Shown here: piece after piece, positions 39,846-43,617 of the stretch
How the letters are laid out: every line of letters starts with the position of its first letter
How positions within the stretch are numbered: position 1 is the stretch's first letter
Origin: Oscillospiraceae bacterium
Lineage (GTDB): Bacteria; Bacillota; Clostridia; UMGS1883; UMGS1540
NCBI GenBank assembly: GCA_015068765.1
Contig: SVJY01000014.1
Span: forward strand, 1 to 43,617
Length of the DNA: 43,617 nucleotides
Direction: 5' to 3'
Position numbers and translations under genes: made by a program
Notes under the pieces: generated by a model
Seen by the model: only the letters and a program-made list of their open reading frames with translations
Told to the model about the DNA's origin: nothing
Database searches by the model: none

Positions 39846-40784
39846 TTAAGCGGCAACCCCGGGGAATAATTGCATAAACAGCATGACCATCAGGGGAATC
39901 GTTATAATACATAAAATGTTAGAAATTAGAACAAGCTTTGCACCGGATATGGCATCAATGCCGTGGGCTTCCGGAAAAATTATCGTATTCATACCGATAG
40001 GCATCGCGTACAAAATCAGCATGATAATCAAAAGCTCTGCCCCCACACCGAGGAGGTACAAAACTGCCACAATGGCCGCCGGTAAAAGTATAAGCCGTAA
40101 AAAAGCGGCAATATAAGCACGTGCATCAGAAAACAGCTTGCCGAAGGGAAGGCGTGCCATCACAAAGCCGCTTACCAGCATAGCCGTCGGCGACATACAG
40201 TTTGCGGCACCGGCGAGAAATTCATCGGCAATAGCAGGAAGCCGAAACCCGGAAAGCCCTACCAAAATACCGAGGAAGGTGGCAATAAAAACAGGGTTGA
40301 TGAGAGAACGGACAGTTACCTTTCCGGTTGCCATCATGCCCATGCCTACGGTATAAATATAAACATTTACGGGGATACCCACAATCATCATTTTAAAAAG
40401 CATTTCCGGACCCAGCATGGCCTCCATCATAGGATATCCCATATAGCCCATGTTGGCGACGGTGAGGGCGTAAGTGAAAATGCCGATTTCGCTGTCCGTC
40501 CTTGCAAATCGCTTGGCAAGGAAGGTTGCAATGAAAAACATGACGATAACGACTGCGGCAGAAATACCGAGATATGTAATATATTGGACTACATTTTCCA
40601 TTTTGCAGTTTTGTGCACAGGAACGAAAGGTTAGCGCCGGCATAAAGCAAAAGGTCAATAGCTTAGAAAGGGTGCCTGCCGCATCGCCGGGCAAAAGCTT
40701 CCGTTTCCCAAGAAAAAAACCAACAATAATAAATGCAAATAAAATCACCAGCTGTCCGATGGTGTTACCAAATACTTCTGTCAT
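39846..40784 (-). CDS. AEC family transporter
   Basis: VFGNTIGQLVILFAFIIVGFFLGKRKLLPGDAAGTLSKLLTFCFMPALTF. Confidence 0.88.
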   Translation of the reverse strand: MTEVFGNTIGQLVILFAFIIVGFFLGKRKLLPGDAAGTLSKLLTFCFMPALTFRSCAQNCKMENVVQYITYLGISAAVVIVMFFIATFLAKRFARTDSEIGIFTYALTVANMGYMGYPMMEAMLGPEMLFKMMIVGIPVNVYIYTVGMGMMATGKVTVRSLINPVFIATFLGILVGLSGFRLPAIADEFLAGAANCMSPTAMLVSGFVMARLPFGKLFSDARAYIAAFLRLILLPAAIVAVLYLLGVGAELLIIMLILYAMPIGMNTIIFPEAHGIDAISGAKLVLISNILCIITIPLMVMLFMQLFPGVAA

Positions 40785-40875
40785 AAAAAATACGCCTTCT
40801 TTCTTTACTATTCTTTTATTTTACATGACACAGGGGAGAAAGTCAAGAAAAAATGCGGAATTTTACAGAAAGCTT

Positions 40876-40904
40876 TTGACAAAACAGCGGGAATATGGTA
40901 TGAT
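40876..40904 (+). promoter_or_regulatory. lysS promoter
   Basis: TTGACA-N17-TATGAT. Confidence 0.75.
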
Positions 40905-40933
40905 AATAGGTATAAATTGGTAGGAGGATAAAA

Positions 40934-42439
40934 ATGACTGAAATTACGAACAATCCGGCGGCTATGCCTCAGGAAGAAGATTTAAATGAAATACTGCGAG
41001 TACGCAGAGAAAAGCTTCGGGAACTACAGGAAAACGGACAGGACCCTTTTGAAATCGTCCGCTTCGATACTGACAGTACGGCAGAAGGGATTAAATCCAA
41101 TTTTGAAAATATGGAAGGCAAAACGGTGACGATTGCCGGACGGTTAATGACAAAGCGTGTGATGGGCAAGGCCTCTTTCTGCGATCTGATGGACAAAACA
41201 GACAGAATCCAGATGTACGTCCGCAAGGATGAGGTGGGCGAAGAACCGTATGCCGCCTTTAAGAAGTTTGATATTGGTGATATTGTCGGTGCAGAAGGAG
41301 AGGTATTCCAGACGAAAACCGGCGAAATCTCCGTAAAAGTTACAAAGATTACACTGCTTGCAAAGTCTCTCCGTCCCCTGCCGGAGAAATTCCATGGTCT
41401 TACGGATACGGACACACGCTACCGCCAGCGGTACGTGGACTTGATTGTAAACAGCGAGGTGCGGGATACGTTTGTAAAGCGTTCTAAAATTATAGCCAGC
41501 ATCCGTAGATATCTCGACGGGCAGGGCTTTTTAGAGGTAGAAACCCCCATGCTGGTGGCCAATGCCGGCGGTGCGGCGGCTCGTCCCTTTATTACCCATT
41601 CCAATGCCCTTGGCGAGGATTTCAAGCTTCGTATTTCTCTGGAGCTTTACTTAAAGCGTCTTATCGTGGGCGGATTGGATCGCGTATATGAAATCGGAAG
41701 AGTATTCCGTAACGAAGGCGTTGATACACGCCATAACCCGGAATTTACACTGATGGAATTATACCAGGCTTACACGGATTACCACGGCATGATGGATCTT
41801 ACCGAGAATCTCTACCGTCATGTGGCACAGGAAGTTCTGGGCACCACAAAAATCGTATATAACGGCATCGAAATGGACCTCGGTAAGCCCTTTGAACGGA
41901 TTACCATGCTGGATGCGGTAAAGCAATATTCCGGCGTGGATTTTGCGGAAATCAAAACGCTGGAGGAAGCCCGTGCTGTCGCAAAAGAACACCATGTGGA
42001 ATATGAGGACCGGCATCAGAAGGGCGATATCCTCAATTTGTTCTTCGAGGAGTTTGTGGAAGACCATCTTCTCCAGCCTACCTTTGTAATGGATCACCCA
42101 GTGGAAATCTCACCGCTGACGAAAAAGAAACCCGGCAATCCGGATTATGTGGAACGGTTTGAATTCTTCATGAACGGCTGGGAAATGGCAAACGCCTATT
42201 CCGAGCTCAATGACCCCATTGACCAGCGTGAACGCTTCCGTGCACAGGAAGCCCTTCTGGCTCAGGGTGATGAGGAAGCCAATACAACGGATGAGGACTT
42301 TATGAATGCACTCGAAATCGGTATGCCGCCCACAGGCGGTATCGGCTTCGGTATTGACAGAATGTGTATGCTTCTCACTGACTCCGCCGCCATCCGCGAT
42401 GTTTTGCTGTTCCCCACAATGAAGACACTGGATAAATAA
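40934..42439 (+). CDS. lysS: Lysine--tRNA ligase (class II)
   Basis: [70 protein letters not shown]. Confidence 0.98.
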   Translation: MTEITNNPAAMPQEEDLNEILRVRREKLRELQENGQDPFEIVRFDTDSTAEGIKSNFENMEGKTVTIAGRLMTKRVMGKASFCDLMDKTDRIQMYVRKDEVGEEPYAAFKKFDIGDIVGAEGEVFQTKTGEISVKVTKITLLAKSLRPLPEKFHGLTDTDTRYRQRYVDLIVNSEVRDTFVKRSKIIASIRRYLDGQGFLEVETPMLVANAGGAAARPFITHSNALGEDFKLRISLELYLKRLIVGGLDRVYEIGRVFRNEGVDTRHNPEFTLMELYQAYTDYHGMMDLTENLYRHVAQEVLGTTKIVYNGIEMDLGKPFERITMLDAVKQYSGVDFAEIKTLEEARAVAKEHHVEYEDRHQKGDILNLFFEEFVEDHLLQPTFVMDHPVEISPLTKKKPGNPDYVERFEFFMNGWEMANAYSELNDPIDQRERFRAQEALLAQGDEEANTTDEDFMNALEIGMPPTGGIGFGIDRMCMLLTDSAAIRDVLLFPTMKTLDK

Positions 42440-42540
42440 AACGGCTTAAAACAAGCTATTTCAAGCATTTTAAAAGGTTGCTATTTGTTATTTTACGACA
42501 GAGTTACGACAAATGACGAGCCTTGATATAGTAAAACATT

Positions 42541-42579
42541 AGGACATTATCACTATTATTGGGTGATGGTGTCCTTTTT
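42541..42579 (+). terminator. Intrinsic terminator
   Basis: aggacattatcac/gtgatggtgtcct (two G.U pairs) followed by T5. Confidence 0.8.
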
Positions 42580-42701
42580 GTTTGTCCGGATAGTTTCCGT
42601 TTGCTTTTACAATGTGTTGTTTTCACATATCAGGTTGCTATTAGAAATATAGGAAAAAAATAAACGGAATTTTAAAAGATAACAAAAACTTTGAAATGAT
42701 A

Positions 42702-42754
42702 TTGACAATACAACAAAAAAGTTGTATAATGTAAATACAACAAAAAAGTTGTAT
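42702..42754 (+). promoter_or_regulatory. Toxin-antitoxin promoter with two identical palindromic operators
   Basis: TTGACA-N17-TATAAT; atacaacaaaaaagttgtat at 42708-42727 and 42735-42754. Confidence 0.9.
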
Positions 42755-42778
42755 AGATTTTATGTATTGGAGCATAAT

Positions 42779-43117
42779 ATGAAAGTACACACATATGAAA
42801 ATGCAAGCGGTAAAGACTTGATTAAAAAGTATATTGATAAACTATCCAAAGAAGAACAGGTTGACGGATATTCAGTATTACAAGCCTTTGAAGAGGATAG
42901 ACTTGATGAACTGAATATCAAACCTTGGCAAGGTAAAGTTTGGGAAGTATATTTTTATAAGCATAATCGAATTTTTTATGTTACTATTGAGAATGAGGAT
43001 ATTTATTTGCTACATGCCTGTAGAAAACAAAAGAACAAAACCGAAACAACAGACAAAAATATTGTTATATCAAGAGCCAAAGAACTTGGGAAACTGTTGA
43101 ACAAGTCTTTTATATAA
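42779..43117 (+). CDS. higB: RelE/HigB (Gp49-like) toxin
   Basis: KPWQGKVWEVYFYKHNRIFYVTIENEDIYLLHACRKQKNKT..ISRAKELGKLL; toxin-first order with XRE antitoxin. Confidence 0.8.
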   Translation: MKVHTYENASGKDLIKKYIDKLSKEEQVDGYSVLQAFEEDRLDELNIKPWQGKVWEVYFYKHNRIFYVTIENEDIYLLHACRKQKNKTETTDKNIVISRAKELGKLLNKSFI

Positions 43118-43130
43118 GGAGGAATTTATT

Positions 43131-43427
43131 ATGCCATTCAAACAGATCAATGTAAACGAACAAATTAAAGAAAAAAGAAAAAAAGATGCTGAATTTGATG
43201 CATTATGGCAAGGAAGCAGAAATGAATATAAATTACTTGCCGAGCTTGTAAAAATAAGAAAAGAATCAAGCTTATCTCAAACTGAATTAGCTGAAAAAAG
43301 CGGAAACAAACAACAAGTTATATCAAGAATTGAAAATAGAGAAAATAGTCCTACTCTAAAAACGCTGTGCAGCATTTTAGATGTTTTGGGATATGAAATC
43401 AAATTTGAGCCAAAACAAAGCCTGTAA
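43131..43427 (+). CDS. higA: XRE-family HigA-like antitoxin
   Basis: LVKIRKESSLSQTELAEKSGNKQQVISRIENRENSPTLKTLCSILDVLGYEI. Confidence 0.88.
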   Translation: MPFKQINVNEQIKEKRKKDAEFDALWQGSRNEYKLLAELVKIRKESSLSQTELAEKSGNKQQVISRIENRENSPTLKTLCSILDVLGYEIKFEPKQSL

Positions 43428-43432
43428 ATTAA

Positions 43433-43528
43433 AGCCGTTCGGGGAAGCCGTTTGAGCCGTTTGGGGACGTACATTTTTAGCCGTTTGGGGACGTAGCCGT
43501 TTGAGCCGTTTGGGGACGTACATTTTTT
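43433..43528. repeat. Cluster of AGCCGTTTGGGGACGT direct repeats, including two perfect 33-bp copies
   Basis: agccgtttgagccgtttggggacgtacattttt at 43446-43478 and 43495-43527, with a 16-bp partial unit between. Confidence 0.95.
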
Positions 43529-43540
43529 GGTAGCATTTAG

Positions 43541-43569
43541 TTGACAGATAAATAGAAATATGGTATACT
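43541..43569 (+). promoter_or_regulatory. Promoter of edge ORF
   Basis: TTGACA-N17-TATACT. Confidence 0.75.
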
Positions 43570-43588
43570 TTATTTGAGAGGTGATAGC

Positions 43589-43617
43589 ATGAGTAGACTT
43601 GCAAGGACTATCAGCGA
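43589..43617 (+). mobile_element. Start of probable REP-associated/IS200-like Y1 transposase (truncated)
   Basis: MSRLARTIS.. after GAGAGGTGAT SD; matches usual N-terminus of this family and follows GGGGACG repeats. Confidence 0.5.

Noticed and set aside
42722-42778. Upstream start (MYNVNTTKKLYRF..) for the toxin ORF
   Set aside because: That ATG lies within the promoter/operator; ATG at 42779 has an SD and matches the family start better.
43433-43528. Possible CRISPR array
   Set aside because: Repeat spacing is irregular and the inter-repeat sequence is itself repeat; no cas genes.

Overview
The window is about 43.6 kb of a low-to-mid GC, endospore-forming Firmicutes (Clostridia-like) chromosome. 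Most of it (about 4-42.4 kb) is ordinary core gene content: pgsA, bofA, a CDF transporter, guaB, split chromate transporter, pyridoxamine kinase, SASP, phosphohexomutase, SNF transporter, monomeric [FeFe] hydrogenase, the rimP-nusA-rnpM-ylxQ-infB-rbfA-nrnA-truB-ribF run, asnS, the rpmG-secE-nusG-rplKAJL run, dpaA/dpaB, a subtilase, an AEC transporter and lysS. Both ends are accessory. The left end holds the 5' end of a probable ICE membrane gene, a long perfect palindrome, a frameshifted tyrosine recombinase, and a decayed SLH-domain gene. The right end holds a HigBA-like toxin-antitoxin pair under paired palindromic operators, a GGGGACGT direct-repeat cluster, and the start of a probable REP-associated/IS200-like Y1 transposase. 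I do not see one clearly new multi-gene system. The best second-look targets are RNA or DNA structures: a hairpin covering the bofA ribosome-binding site, two competing hairpins after guaB, an overlapping mini-ORF and hairpin in front of nusG, a 73-nt inverted repeat with tRNA T-loop-like arms, and the repeat cluster at the right edge. Family names come from motif recognition in the supplied translations; no searches were run.
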